64,000 bases of DNA from Acinetobacter lwoffii (GTDB taxonomy: Bacteria; Pseudomonadota; Gammaproteobacteria; Pseudomonadales; Moraxellaceae): contig NZ_JALJVC010000019.1 of NCBI RefSeq assembly GCF_022967985.1, positions 1 through 64,000 of the forward strand. Reading direction: 5' to 3'. Made by a program: the position numbers and the translations under genes. Of the stretch, positions 27,552-37,107 are shown piece by piece; position 1 is the first letter of the stretch, and every line of letters begins with the position of its first letter. The notes below the pieces were generated by a model. That model did not search any database. It was given only the letters and a program-made list of their open reading frames with translations, and was not told where the DNA came from.

Positions 27552-29450
27552 ATGCGTTACCCAGCATGGAAATATGTACTGATCCTGGTTGTCCTGGTGA
27601 TCAGTACTTTATATGCCCTGCCAAGTTTGTATCCAGATGAACCTGCTGTACAGATTTCGGGTGCCAAAGCCGGTACTCAAATTGATGCAAGCATCGTACA
27701 AAAAGCAGAGCAAATTTTAAAAACTGAAAATATTGCCACCCATGACAATAGCTTTGGCAACAATGCAGCTTTATTACGTGTAGATTCAAGTGAATCGCAG
27801 CTTAAAGCTAAAGAGGCTTTACGTCGTGGTTTAGGTGATGATTACGTGGTTGCATTGAACCTTGCCCCGACCACCCCAGAATGGCTGCAAAAAATTGGTG
27901 CCAAACCAATGAAGCTCGGCCTGGATTTACGTGGTGGTGTTCACTTCTTGCTTGAAGTGGATATGGACAAGGCCATTTCCCAGCGCATGGAAACCTCTGC
28001 GACGGATCTACGTCGTCAGTTGCGTGATAACAACCTGAAATTTAATAGCCTGAATTTAAGCAACAACACCATTGTGATGCAGTTTGCCAACAATGATGAT
28101 CGTTCTGCAACGATGGACTTCTTGCGCCGTAATGGCAATGAGTTTACCCAGCAGGCTGTTGCGACCGAGACCGGTTCGACCTTACGTCTAAACTATACTG
28201 ATGTGCGTAAGCAAGAAATTGAATCTTATGCTGTCAATCAGAACTTGACCACTTTACGTAACCGTATTAACGAGTTAGGTGTGGCAGAAGCACTGGTTCA
28301 AACTCAGGGCAGCAACCGTATTGTGGTTGAGCTTCCTGGTGTGCAGGATACCGCTGAAGCGAAACGTGTCTTAGGTCGTACCGCGAACCTCGAGTTCCGT
28401 CTGGTGTCTGACCTGAATGATCAATATATTGATCCATATACCGGTCAGGCAACGGGTGCATTGCCACCAGGCACAGAAGTCTTTGCTTATGAGTCACTGG
28501 ACAGTGGTCGTCAGCTCCTCTTGAACCGTAACCGTATCTTAACCGGTGAACGTGTTCAGAATGCATCAAGTGGCTTTAGCCAAGACACAGGCGGTGCTGA
28601 AGTTAACATTACCTTGGACAGCGCAGGCGGCAAACTGATGTCGGATGCCACCCGTAATGCGGTCGGCAAACGTATGGCCGTCTTGTTCATCGAGAACAAG
28701 CAGCGCATTAATTATGTGGAAGACCCTGCGACCGGCACTCAGACTGAAGTTCGTACCCCGTATACTGAATCTGTAGTCATTAACGCTGCAACCATTCAGG
28801 CAGTACTGGGTTCTCAGTTCCGTATTACTGGCCTGGACTCGCCGCAAGAAGCTGCTGAACTTGCCTTGATGCTGCGTGCAGGTGCGTTGGCTGCGCCAAT
28901 GTATTTTGTTGAAGAACGTGTAATTGGTCCAAGTCTGGGTCAAGAAAACATCGATAAAGGTGTACTTTCAACTCAGATCGGTTTCCTTCTGGTCGCCATC
29001 TGGATGGTGGTATTCTTCCGTCTGTTTGGTGTGATTGCCAACTTTGCCTTGGTCTTTAACCTGGCGATGATTCTGACAGTCATGTCTTGGATTGGCGCTT
29101 CCCTTACCCTTCCGGGTATTGCCGGTATCGTCATTACCATCGGTATGGCGGTCGATGCCAACGTACTGATCTGTGAACGAATACGGGAAGAAATGAAATG
29201 GGGAGCTTCGCCAAAACAGGCGATTGTGGCCGGTTATGATCGTGCCTATAACACCATTTTCGACTCGAACTTGACCACATTCCTGGTGGCGTTCATTCTG
29301 TTCGCGATTGGTACAGGTCCGATCAAAGGCTTTGCCGTAACCCTGATGATTGGTATTGTCTGCTCGATGTTTACTGCCATTACAGTAACGCGTGCCGTGG
29401 TACAGCTCATTTATGGCAAAAAACGTAACTTGAAAAAGTTGAGCATTTAA
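27552..29450 (+). CDS. secD: Protein translocase subunit SecD
   Basis: SecD with SecF uses the proton motive force to pull translocated proteins into the periplasm. The 632-residue protein has an N-terminal membrane helix, a large periplasmic region opening with MKLGLDLRGGVHFLLEVDMD, and a C-terminal RND-type block of membrane helices with the proton-relay motif GIAGIVITIGMAVDANVLI. The ATG at 27552 follows AAGAAGAAAACGA; an upstream in-frame start would begin within the hairpin. secF follows after 11 nt. Confidence 0.96.
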   Translation: MRYPAWKYVLILVVLVISTLYALPSLYPDEPAVQISGAKAGTQIDASIVQKAEQILKTENIATHDNSFGNNAALLRVDSSESQLKAKEALRRGLGDDYVVALNLAPTTPEWLQKIGAKPMKLGLDLRGGVHFLLEVDMDKAISQRMETSATDLRRQLRDNNLKFNSLNLSNNTIVMQFANNDDRSATMDFLRRNGNEFTQQAVATETGSTLRLNYTDVRKQEIESYAVNQNLTTLRNRINELGVAEALVQTQGSNRIVVELPGVQDTAEAKRVLGRTANLEFRLVSDLNDQYIDPYTGQATGALPPGTEVFAYESLDSGRQLLLNRNRILTGERVQNASSGFSQDTGGAEVNITLDSAGGKLMSDATRNAVGKRMAVLFIENKQRINYVEDPATGTQTEVRTPYTESVVINAATIQAVLGSQFRITGLDSPQEAAELALMLRAGALAAPMYFVEERVIGPSLGQENIDKGVLSTQIGFLLVAIWMVVFFRLFGVIANFALVFNLAMILTVMSWIGASLTLPGIAGIVITIGMAVDANVLICERIREEMKWGASPKQAIVAGYDRAYNTIFDSNLTTFLVAFILFAIGTGPIKGFAVTLMIGIVCSMFTAITVTRAVVQLIYGKKRNLKKLSI

Positions 29451-29461
29451 GGAGATCACTG

Positions 29462-30433
29462 ATGACTGAAAATACTCAACTGAATCAAAAACAGTACGGT
29501 CGCCCGGAAGACGAACGCATTATTCCGTTTATGAAGATTGCGATGCCTGCGGCATTGTTTTCAATCCTCTTAACCGTTGCGAGTATCTTCTTTATTGCCA
29601 CCAAAGGCCTGAACCTCGGTTTAGACTTTACCGGTGGTGTGGCAGCCGAATTAAACTATACCAATCCGGTCAAACCTGAAGATGTCTCCAAGGCATTGAA
29701 CCAGGCAGGCTTTAATGATGCTGTGGTTCAGACTTTAGGTTCTGAACGTGACCTGATGGTGCGTATGCCGGTTCAGGAAGATATCGAAGCTGAAGACCTG
29801 ACCAAAGCTGTTACAGCCGCAGTTCAACTGCCAAATAATGCGGCAGAAGTACCGAAGGTTGATGTCGTCGGTGGACAGGTCGGTAATGAGCTCTATGTCC
29901 GTTCTGGCGGTGCTGTGGCACTTGCGCTCCTGCTGATGCTGGTCTATGTCACCATCCGCTTTGAGGTCAAGCTGGCTATGGGTGCAGTATTGTCACTGTT
30001 CCATGATATCGTCGTTACCCTCGGGATTTTTGCGATGATGCAGTGGCCATTTGACCTCACTGTACTTGCGGCACTCCTTGCAATCATCGGTTTCTCACTG
30101 AATGATAATATCGTGGTCTCTGACCGTATCCGTGAGAACTTCCGTAAGATTCGTGGTGCAGAACCGGTCGAAATCATTAACATTGCCCTGACTGAAACCC
30201 TGCGTCGTACCATTCATACCTCTATGACCTTATTGCTCGTGGTGCTTGCCATGATGCTGATGGGTGGTGATGGTCTGAAATGGTTCTCGATCGCGATGTT
30301 TGTTGGTGTCTTTGTCGGGACCTATTCGTCGATCTATATTGGTACAGCCTTTGCCTTGTGGCGTGGTCTAAACCGTCAGGACTTTATTGTTCAGGTGAAG
30401 CCAGAATTTGAAGACGAGAACCAGATTCCATAA
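29462..30433 (+). CDS. secF: Protein translocase subunit SecF
   Basis: The partner of SecD, 323 residues, with six membrane helices expected. It opens with a cytoplasmic N-terminus, then GLNLGLDFTGGVAAELNY (the SecF P1 head motif) and the C-terminal helices with LAALLAIIGFSLNDNIVVSDRIREN. The ATG has TTAAGGAGATCACTG upstream, a strong ribosome binding site. It is the last gene of the block. The terminator lies inside the 3' end of the convergent HTH gene. Confidence 0.96.
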   Translation: MTENTQLNQKQYGRPEDERIIPFMKIAMPAALFSILLTVASIFFIATKGLNLGLDFTGGVAAELNYTNPVKPEDVSKALNQAGFNDAVVQTLGSERDLMVRMPVQEDIEAEDLTKAVTAAVQLPNNAAEVPKVDVVGGQVGNELYVRSGGAVALALLLMLVYVTIRFEVKLAMGAVLSLFHDIVVTLGIFAMMQWPFDLTVLAALLAIIGFSLNDNIVVSDRIRENFRKIRGAEPVEIINIALTETLRRTIHTSMTLLLVVLAMMLMGGDGLKWFSIAMFVGVFVGTYSSIYIGTAFALWRGLNRQDFIVQVKPEFEDENQIP

Positions 30434-30455
30434 TCTGTTCTGTTTCATGTTCATC

Positions 30456-30481
30456 GTTCAGCCCGTCTTATGATGGGCTGA
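30456..30481. terminator. Terminator after secF, overlapping the HTH gene's last codons
   Basis: Stem TTCAGCCCGTC/GATGGGCTGAA with a TTAT loop and one G-T pair, followed by TTATTT. On the minus strand the same bases encode the last residues SAHHKTG and stop of the HTH protein, so one sequence does two jobs. Confidence 0.7.
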
Positions 30482-31141
30482 ATTATTTCTGCTGTTTGAA
30501 TATGTGGCAGTGGGAATAATCGAAATGACTGGATGGATTTTCTCAATATCGGTTTTTTGAAAAATCACCTGTCGGTGTTCATCCAGGCTTTGGAATTCAT
30601 AATGATCCTGAGCTTCGCTCACCAACTGCAAAATTAGCTGCAGGCCATTGACCAGATATATACAGAGCATGCATGAAATTGGCAACCCGGCCTGTTTGTC
30701 ACAAATCAGCCACCAACCTGATTTTAAGCTGGGAAAATAATACGGCCCTGCTACCTGAATCGCATAATGCTGTGCTTGCAGATGAAAAATATCCTGATTG
30801 AATGAGAGCGCTGAATCCAGGGAGATAAGTGCAAATGCCTGCTGTTCTATTACCTGCATTTGAAACAGAGTACCTTGCGCTGGAACCGGAGCTAATTCAA
30901 CTTTTGGTTCAGTCGACTGATCTAGAATGAGCACATCTAGACCCAGTTGTTGTTCCAACTCCCTTGCTGCTTTCTCGCCGATCTGGCGTTTGCTATTCAG
31001 CAATTGCGCAATATATGAGGCTGACAAGCCGAAATGTTCACAGATCTCTTTGCCGGTTTTAAATTGCTGCGTCTCGATCAGCAAATCAATCACCTTGGCC
31101 AGATTATTTCGTCTACGTTCAAATATTTCGGTCGCGCTCAT
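30458..31141 (-). CDS. HTH protein with a decayed S24/LexA-like C-terminal domain
   Basis: A 227-residue protein. Residues about 14-70 form an XRE-like helix-turn-helix (FKTGKEICEHFGLSASYIAQ, then LLNSKRQIGEKAARELEQQL). A linker leads to a beta-rich domain where VAGPYYFPSLKSGWWLI (130-146) looks like the LexA/CI motif V-x-G-D-S-M-x-P-x-L, but the catalytic Ser position is Tyr and no matching Lys is evident. Self-cleavage is therefore not expected. It is not next to phage genes, so it is probably a domesticated repressor-like regulator. Targets are unknown. Confidence 0.75.
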   Translation of the reverse strand: MSATEIFERRRNNLAKVIDLLIETQQFKTGKEICEHFGLSASYIAQLLNSKRQIGEKAARELEQQLGLDVLILDQSTEPKVELAPVPAQGTLFQMQVIEQQAFALISLDSALSFNQDIFHLQAQHYAIQVAGPYYFPSLKSGWWLICDKQAGLPISCMLCIYLVNGLQLILQLVSEAQDHYEFQSLDEHRQVIFQKTDIEKIHPVISIIPTATYSNSRNNSAHHKTG

Positions 31142-31191
31142 TTTGGTTTGCTGGTCTATTTTTTATGCATGTGATTCAAATACCTTACAAT

Positions 31192-31224
31192 AAAAAAGCC
31201 CGCAATTGAATTGCAGGCTTTTTA
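31192..31224. terminator. Terminator downstream of relA
   Basis: A long stem AAAAAGCC(C)GCAATT/AATTGC(A)GGCTTTTT with A and T tracts on either side. It lies 18 nt past the relA stop and upstream of the HTH gene. Confidence 0.88.
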
Positions 31225-31241
31225 AACTTAGGTAACAGGAA

Positions 31242-33551
31242 TTAAGTACCCTGTACCAGACGACGCGCGCTGATAATTCCCGGTTGCTGCTCAAGACGGG
31301 CCAGCAGCTTGGAAAGTTGTGCCAGACCTTTGACTTCAATCAGCAGCTTCATATTGGCAATACCATCCGCTTCCGAAATGGTATTCACCTGACGGATATT
31401 GATCTGATCCGAGAAAATCACTTGCGTGAGATCTTTGAGCAAACCGCGTCGATCATAAGCTTCCACCACAATCTGTACGCTCTGACCACGAGTCGGCTGC
31501 ATTTCCCAATCGGCTTCTACCGCGCGCTCAGGCTCTTGGGTGATCATGCGCACATAGTCCGGACAGGCCACCTTATGAATGCTCACTCCACGATTCAGAG
31601 TGATATAGCCAGCGATCGATTCACCATGCACCGGTTGGCAACATTGCGCGACATGCAGTTCCACGTTATCTAAACCGTCGATCAGAATCCCGTGCGCTGA
31701 CAGCGTATGACTGGCACGCGGGTTCAAGGCAGGTTTCAGCACCAGCTCAGGCTCGTCCTGATCCAGATGCATGTGACGGTTCACCTGATTAATCAGGGCA
31801 TGCAGGCTGATATCACCATTGACCAGATTCACCAGAATGTCATCACCGGTTTTGACATTGAAGTGGTTGCAATAATCACTCAGATCAATCGATTTCGGAT
31901 GAATTGCCAGACGTGACAATTCTTTGTTCAGTACTTCACGGCCGACTTCCAGGTTCTTGCTGCGATCCTGCTGACGGAACCAGTGACGCAGCTTGTCCCG
32001 CGCACGGGCAGTCTTGATATAACCTAATGAATTGACCAACCAGTCCCGATTCGGTTCCCGGTCTTTTTTGGTCAAAATCTCGACCTGCTCACCGGTTTTC
32101 AGGGTGTAAGTCAGCGGCACATAGCGCTGATTTACCCGTGCGGCATAGCACTTGTTCCCGACTTCGGTATGCACATGATACGCAAAGTCGAGTACGGTCG
32201 AATCACGCGGCAGCTCTTTGATATCACCATCACGGCTAAACACATAGATCTTTTCAAAACCTTCAAAATCTTGAATATGTTCAAAATTCTCTATTTCATC
32301 TTCAGATTCTTTATGTGCACTGGTTTCATTGCGCTCTTGATAATGCTCAAGTACCGCACGTAAGGAATGCAGACGATGGTTAAAGGAGCGATCTGTCGTT
32401 TTTGCACCTTCTTTATAATTAAAGTGTGAACACACCCCCAGTTCAGCTTCGTCATGCATTGCATGGGTACGAATCTGCACTTCAAGTGACTTATTCTCGG
32501 CAATCACTGCAGTATGTAAAGAACGATAACCATTGGCTTTCGGATTGGTAATATAGTCATCAAACTGATGCGGAATATGGCGCCAGATCTGATGCACAAT
32601 ACCTAAAGTGTGGTAACACTCCGGTACACTTTTCACCAGTACCCGTAAAGCACGAATATCATAGAGTTGGTCAAAGCTCAGGTTCTTGCTTTTCATTTTT
32701 CGATAAATCGAATAAATGTGTTTCACCCGGCCATTAATTTCAGCTTCGATACCATGTTCGGCCAATTCATTGCGTAATTTATCAATCACAAACTGAATAT
32801 ACTGTTCACGCTCCAGACGCTTTTCATTCAGTAAGGAAGCAATTTCTTTATAACGTTCCGGCGCAAGATAACGGAATGCCAGATCTTCCAGCTCCCATTT
32901 CAGCTGGGCAATGCCCAAGCGGTGTGCCAGTGGCGAGTAAATGGTCAGAATTTCTCGGGCCACCCGTTCCTGACGCTCACGCGAGGAATTGGCCAGTTCA
33001 CGCAAGGCATAGGTACGTTCGGCCAGCTTGACCAGAACAACCCGTACATCTTCGGTGACCGAGATCAGCATTTTGTAAATGCCAGACAGATGTTCACGCT
33101 GGTTATTATTGAAATGATCTTCCAGGCGTTTATTTTTTTCGATCAGCTCAGACAGCTTACCCATGGCAAGCGTACCTTTGACCAGGCTATGCACCTGTTC
33201 GCCGAACTGTTCCAATACTTCACTGAGTGGCATGACGCCTTCACGAACAGCACGATACAGCATGGCTGCGGACAAAGTATCTTCATCGACATGCAGATGC
33301 GCCAGAATATCCGCCATCTCAATACCAGTATAAAAGGTATTGGAGCGGTGCTGAACCGTACTTTGCAGCTCTCTTTCTAATGTTAAGTGGGCGACTTCTT
33401 CGAGCTGCGTTAAAGGTGCGCCATCTAATATGCCACGAACCCGATCCAACCATTCAGTCAGATCCTGGTGTGCTTGTTCGGCATGTTCTACAGTCGTCTC
33501 CTGTGACAACTCATTGAGTCGTCCAGGGAGTTGCTCACGTACTGTGACCAT
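31242..33551 (-). CDS. relA: GTP pyrophosphokinase (stringent response)
   Basis: RelA makes (p)ppGpp on ribosomes that carry uncharged tRNA. The 769-residue protein shows an N-terminal hydrolase-like domain that lacks the HD signature (LYRAVREGVMPLSEVLEQ in its place), so it is synthetase-only. The synthetase domain follows with YDIRALRVLV and HQFDDYITNPKANGYRSLHTAV. Then come TGS (KEIYVFSRDGDIKELPRDST region), a zinc/helical region with AQCCQPVHGE, and a C-terminal ACT domain. It is the last gene of the cysM-exonuclease-rlmD-relA operon, the order known from Pseudomonas (with an added exonuclease). mazG does not follow. Confidence 0.96.
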   Translation of the reverse strand: MVTVREQLPGRLNELSQETTVEHAEQAHQDLTEWLDRVRGILDGAPLTQLEEVAHLTLERELQSTVQHRSNTFYTGIEMADILAHLHVDEDTLSAAMLYRAVREGVMPLSEVLEQFGEQVHSLVKGTLAMGKLSELIEKNKRLEDHFNNNQREHLSGIYKMLISVTEDVRVVLVKLAERTYALRELANSSRERQERVAREILTIYSPLAHRLGIAQLKWELEDLAFRYLAPERYKEIASLLNEKRLEREQYIQFVIDKLRNELAEHGIEAEINGRVKHIYSIYRKMKSKNLSFDQLYDIRALRVLVKSVPECYHTLGIVHQIWRHIPHQFDDYITNPKANGYRSLHTAVIAENKSLEVQIRTHAMHDEAELGVCSHFNYKEGAKTTDRSFNHRLHSLRAVLEHYQERNETSAHKESEDEIENFEHIQDFEGFEKIYVFSRDGDIKELPRDSTVLDFAYHVHTEVGNKCYAARVNQRYVPLTYTLKTGEQVEILTKKDREPNRDWLVNSLGYIKTARARDKLRHWFRQQDRSKNLEVGREVLNKELSRLAIHPKSIDLSDYCNHFNVKTGDDILVNLVNGDISLHALINQVNRHMHLDQDEPELVLKPALNPRASHTLSAHGILIDGLDNVELHVAQCCQPVHGESIAGYITLNRGVSIHKVACPDYVRMITQEPERAVEADWEMQPTRGQSVQIVVEAYDRRGLLKDLTQVIFSDQINIRQVNTISEADGIANMKLLIEVKGLAQLSKLLARLEQQPGIISARRLVQGT

Positions 33552-33583
33552 ACCCGTCTCCTACTTTTAAAAACATCATTTCT

Positions 33584-34972
33584 TTAATCGTTTATTTGAT
33601 TTTCTTTTTCGAACAATGCGATTGATTCAACATGTCCAGTATGTGTAAACATATCCATCACGCCCGCTTGGGTGAGACGATAGCCCTGTTGTACCAAGAG
33701 TCCTGCATCTCTGGCGAGTGTCGCAGGATTACATGACACATAAACGATTCTTTTAGCTCCAAACTGAGGGATATAATGCATCACTTCTTCTGCCCCGGCA
33801 CGTGGCGGGTCGATTAATAATGCATCAAAACCTTGATTTGCCCAAGTGTGGTGCGAGAAATCTTTGGTTAAATCTTGTGAATAGAACGATATTTGTGCAA
33901 TACCATTGTTTTTGGCATTTTCCGCACCACGTCGAACCATTTCATCACTTCCCTCGACCGCAATCACCTGACCCGACGCACCAACACAGCGCGCAAGAGG
34001 TAAGGAAAAGTTTCCTAATCCACAAAAGAGATCCAGAACCCGTTCACCCTGTTGCAGTTGTAGCAAATCACATGCCAATCGTACCATTTGCGGATTGATG
34101 CTTGAATTTACCTGAGTAAAGTCCAGAGGATTAAAGCCGAATTTCACATCAAAGTCATCAAGACCATAGTGTAAGCGTGCAGATGCTTCTGTATCATCTA
34201 TTCGCGAAAGCGTTTCTTTGCCGGCAGGCTGCAGATACAGTTGCCAGCCTTTCTGTAACGTAAATTCGCGCAATTGGTTGACATCATCGGCAGATAATTT
34301 TGCAGTTTCACGCACCAGCAGCGCAATGTCCTGATCCCCCATGGCCAATTCTATATGACCGATGTCGGCCTTACCATTCAGACCTTGCAGCAATTGTTTA
34401 AGACGTGTAACCGAGCCAAACTCGCGATCCAAGATCATACAGCGATCAATCGGTGTCAGTTTGTTGGACTGATTCTCACGAAAACCCACCACCAGCTGAT
34501 CCTTGGAAGGTAGATAACGCACCCCAATCCGGGCTTTACGGCGATAATCTTCACGTTGTGAACGTAAAGACGGTAGCCATTGATCAGGCTGGATTCCAGC
34601 AAAATGCTGAAGATGCGATTTCAGCACATTCTGTTTCAGTTCAATCTGCGCATCCGCAGCAATATGCTGCATATTACAGCCACCACAAACGCCAAAATGC
34701 GGACACACCGGCTTCACGCGAATCTCGGAAGCGTCGCTCAACAATTCAAGACTGTCGGCTTCTTCGAGTTTCTTAACTTCTCGGGTAATACGGGCACGCA
34801 CGGTTTCACCCGGCAAGGCATAACGGATAAAGACTTTCTTGCCATGTTTATGCTGCGGATGATCTGGATGTGAACCATAATGAGCGATGCCACGTCCCTC
34901 ATGCGATAGTGACTCAACCTGAAAAATGTACTCGGGTTGCTGGATAGGACGTGCTTTTGCTCGATGTTTCAT
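33584..34972 (-). CDS. rlmD: 23S rRNA (uracil-1939-C5)-methyltransferase
   Basis: RlmD methylates U1939 in 23S rRNA using SAM and carries a [4Fe-4S] cluster. In the 462-residue protein the order is: N-terminal TRAM domain (about 10-75), cluster cysteines [17 protein letters not shown] motif [16 protein letters not shown], and catalytic Cys in [16 protein letters not shown]. It sits between the exonuclease gene (6-nt gap) and relA (32-nt gap), linking ribosome modification to the stringent response in one operon. Confidence 0.96.
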   Translation of the reverse strand: MKHRAKARPIQQPEYIFQVESLSHEGRGIAHYGSHPDHPQHKHGKKVFIRYALPGETVRARITREVKKLEEADSLELLSDASEIRVKPVCPHFGVCGGCNMQHIAADAQIELKQNVLKSHLQHFAGIQPDQWLPSLRSQREDYRRKARIGVRYLPSKDQLVVGFRENQSNKLTPIDRCMILDREFGSVTRLKQLLQGLNGKADIGHIELAMGDQDIALLVRETAKLSADDVNQLREFTLQKGWQLYLQPAGKETLSRIDDTEASARLHYGLDDFDVKFGFNPLDFTQVNSSINPQMVRLACDLLQLQQGERVLDLFCGLGNFSLPLARCVGASGQVIAVEGSDEMVRRGAENAKNNGIAQISFYSQDLTKDFSHHTWANQGFDALLIDPPRAGAEEVMHYIPQFGAKRIVYVSCNPATLARDAGLLVQQGYRLTQAGVMDMFTHTGHVESIALFEKENQIND

Positions 34973-34978
34973 GAAAAC

Positions 34979-35797
34979 CTAGGGTGTGGAGATGGGAAAA
35001 TCAAATTGGGTAAATTCAGTTCGTTGCGAAGTCTCACGCCAAACTGATAAAAAGTCCGCATGCTGCGGTTGAGTATGCAAATATTGAATCGTGCTTTGCA
35101 GCAAATGCTGATAATCCGGCAGCAACAACTGGCCTTTTAACAGCAACCAGCGGATATACACCAGCCAGGTATTCAGGACATCACCTTCACAATAAGACGT
35201 TAGTTCGATCCATTGCTGATTGCGGACATATTCTGGAACCCGATAGGCTCCGTCACCGCGCTTGCCTGGATAGCCCAGCAAATGTGCCACATCATCCAGC
35301 TTCTGGAAATGACGGGCATGAAACATGGCCATCACATCCATCAGATCAACATGACGATGATGGTAACGATTCTGGTAGTTATTATAACGCTTTTGCGTAT
35401 CAATTTCGCCTTGATCGAACAGACTCGGTGCAGAGAGCCCATGATACATAGCACGGTATAGAATTACTGGTAAATCAAACTGTGAGCCATTCCAACTCAC
35501 TAGAGTCGGATGGCGCTTGTCAAAAATGGACAAGAATTTTTTCAAAATTTCTGCTTCAGAATGTTGTTCCCGGCTAAACGAAAACAGCTTCATGCCCTGC
35601 TCATCCATCCACAAACCGGAAATACAGACGATTTCATGCAGCGGTAAACGCTGAAAATCGGAGCCTGAATCCTGACGGCGTAATTTGGTCAGGGCCTGAT
35701 CCAGATCTGCCTCGGGCAGGTCCAGACCAAACAGATGCGCGCCTGATTTGAGATCGGTTTGGGTTTCAATATCGAAAGTTAAAACAGGCAGGCGCAT
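34979..35797 (-). CDS. PolB-like 3'-5' exonuclease domain protein
   Basis: A 272-residue stand-alone exonuclease of the DnaQ-like superfamily, PolB exo type (PF10108-like). The metal-binding acidic residues of the DEDD pattern can be seen: LTFDIET (ExoI), LVSWNGSQFDLPVI (ExoII), and YCEGDVLNTWLVYIRW (ExoIII, where the last Asp coordinates metal). No polymerase domain is present. It probably trims DNA or RNA in repair, but the substrate is unknown. Six nucleotides separate it from rlmD. Confidence 0.88.
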   Translation of the reverse strand: MRLPVLTFDIETQTDLKSGAHLFGLDLPEADLDQALTKLRRQDSGSDFQRLPLHEIVCISGLWMDEQGMKLFSFSREQHSEAEILKKFLSIFDKRHPTLVSWNGSQFDLPVILYRAMYHGLSAPSLFDQGEIDTQKRYNNYQNRYHHRHVDLMDVMAMFHARHFQKLDDVAHLLGYPGKRGDGAYRVPEYVRNQQWIELTSYCEGDVLNTWLVYIRWLLLKGQLLLPDYQHLLQSTIQYLHTQPQHADFLSVWRETSQRTEFTQFDFPISTP

Positions 35798-35815
35798 AAA
35801 ACAGTGCTCAAATAA

Positions 35816-36745
35816 TTATTCAGGATCTTGTACAGAGAATAACCCTGTAGACAAGTAACGGTCACCACGGTCACAGATAATACACACAATCACTGCATCC
35901 GGATGTTCTTCCGCCAGTTTAATCGAGGCCCACACTGCCCCACCAGAAGAGGTTCCGGCACTAATGCCTTCTTTCTGTGCCAGCTTACGCATGGTTTTTT
36001 CAGCTTCGATTTGTGGAATATCAATAATGCGATCGACTCGGCTGCGGTCGAAAATGGTTGGCAGATATTCTTCTGGCCAGCGACGGATTCCGGCAATGCT
36101 TGAACCATCAGATGGCTGTAAACCGACGATCTGAATATCAGGATTCATTTCTTTCAGGTATTTCGACACACCCATGATGGTGCCGGTGGTACCCATAGAA
36201 CTAACAAAATGGGTAATTTTGCCACCGGTTTGCTGCCAGATTTCTGGACCCGTGGTCAGGTAATGCGCTTCGACATTGTCCGGATTTCCGAACTGATTCA
36301 GCACCAGACCCACACCATCATTCTGCATTTGAGCAGCAAGATCACGTGCACCTTCCATGCCCTGCTCTTTGGTTACTTCAATTAGCTCGGCACCATACGC
36401 ACGCATCGCGTCCTTACGTTCCTGACTCATATTGTTCGGCATGATCAGCTTCATTTTATAGCCACGCATTGCTGCGACCATCGCCAATGCAATCCCCGTA
36501 TTTCCGCTCGTTGCCTCAATCAGGGTGTCACCCGGTTTGATCTGCCCACGCTTCTCGGCCTGCATGATCATATTATAGGCCGGACGGTCTTTGACCGAAC
36601 CTGCTGGGTTATTGCCTTCGAGTTTCGCGAGTACTGTAGCTTGAGTGTGACTTGCCAGACGCTGTAAACGCACCAGCGGCGTTTTGCCTACATAATGGTC
36701 TAACAAAAATTCATCTGCTTGAAAATCAGGGATGGTATTACTCAT
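35816..36745 (-). CDS. cysM: Cysteine synthase B
   Basis: A PLP enzyme that makes cysteine (or S-sulfocysteine from thiosulfate) from O-acetylserine. From the ATG at 36745 (MSNTIPDFQADEF) it has 309 residues, with AGGTG 7 nt upstream; a GTG nine nucleotides earlier is less likely. The PLP lysine is in NNPAGSVKDRPAYN, the substrate loop is EATSGNTGIALA, and the phosphate-binding motif GTTGTIMG is present. The short loop typical of CysM, rather than CysK, gives it the shorter length. It heads the operon and diverges from barA. Confidence 0.94.
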   Translation of the reverse strand: MSNTIPDFQADEFLLDHYVGKTPLVRLQRLASHTQATVLAKLEGNNPAGSVKDRPAYNMIMQAEKRGQIKPGDTLIEATSGNTGIALAMVAAMRGYKMKLIMPNNMSQERKDAMRAYGAELIEVTKEQGMEGARDLAAQMQNDGVGLVLNQFGNPDNVEAHYLTTGPEIWQQTGGKITHFVSSMGTTGTIMGVSKYLKEMNPDIQIVGLQPSDGSSIAGIRRWPEEYLPTIFDRSRVDRIIDIPQIEAEKTMRKLAQKEGISAGTSSGGAVWASIKLAEEHPDAVIVCIICDRGDRYLSTGLFSVQDPE

Positions 36746-37107
36746 TATTTGCACCTATATCGAGGTGCGGCTATTGTATGAAAAAATGCTTTTCCCTGCA
36801 CCCATTTAGCAAGGCTTTTTCAGAAAACTCACTAAAACTCACACACTATCAAGCCATAAACTACATTTCCCGATAATTTAGCCAGGTGAAGCAGCTCGCT
36901 AATGAAGATGAAAATACTATTTCAGTCTGGCACTTTTACAGATTGAAATTTCGTGCGTCTTAGTCTTGCTGTACCTGAGCAAAATTAACTGAAATCTCTT
37001 GTATTTTTAACTGCTAATCCGAAGCTTTATAAAAATTATGCTTAAATTTTAACTGTCGATTTAAAGCATGCTAATATGCCAGGCATAAAGAAAATACTGC
37101 TTAAATC
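36746..37107. promoter_or_regulatory. Divergent intergenic region cysM / barA
   Basis: About 360 nt without a supported gene. It must contain the promoters for the cysM operon and barA. No clear -35/-10 pair or operator could be assigned by eye. Confidence 0.4.
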
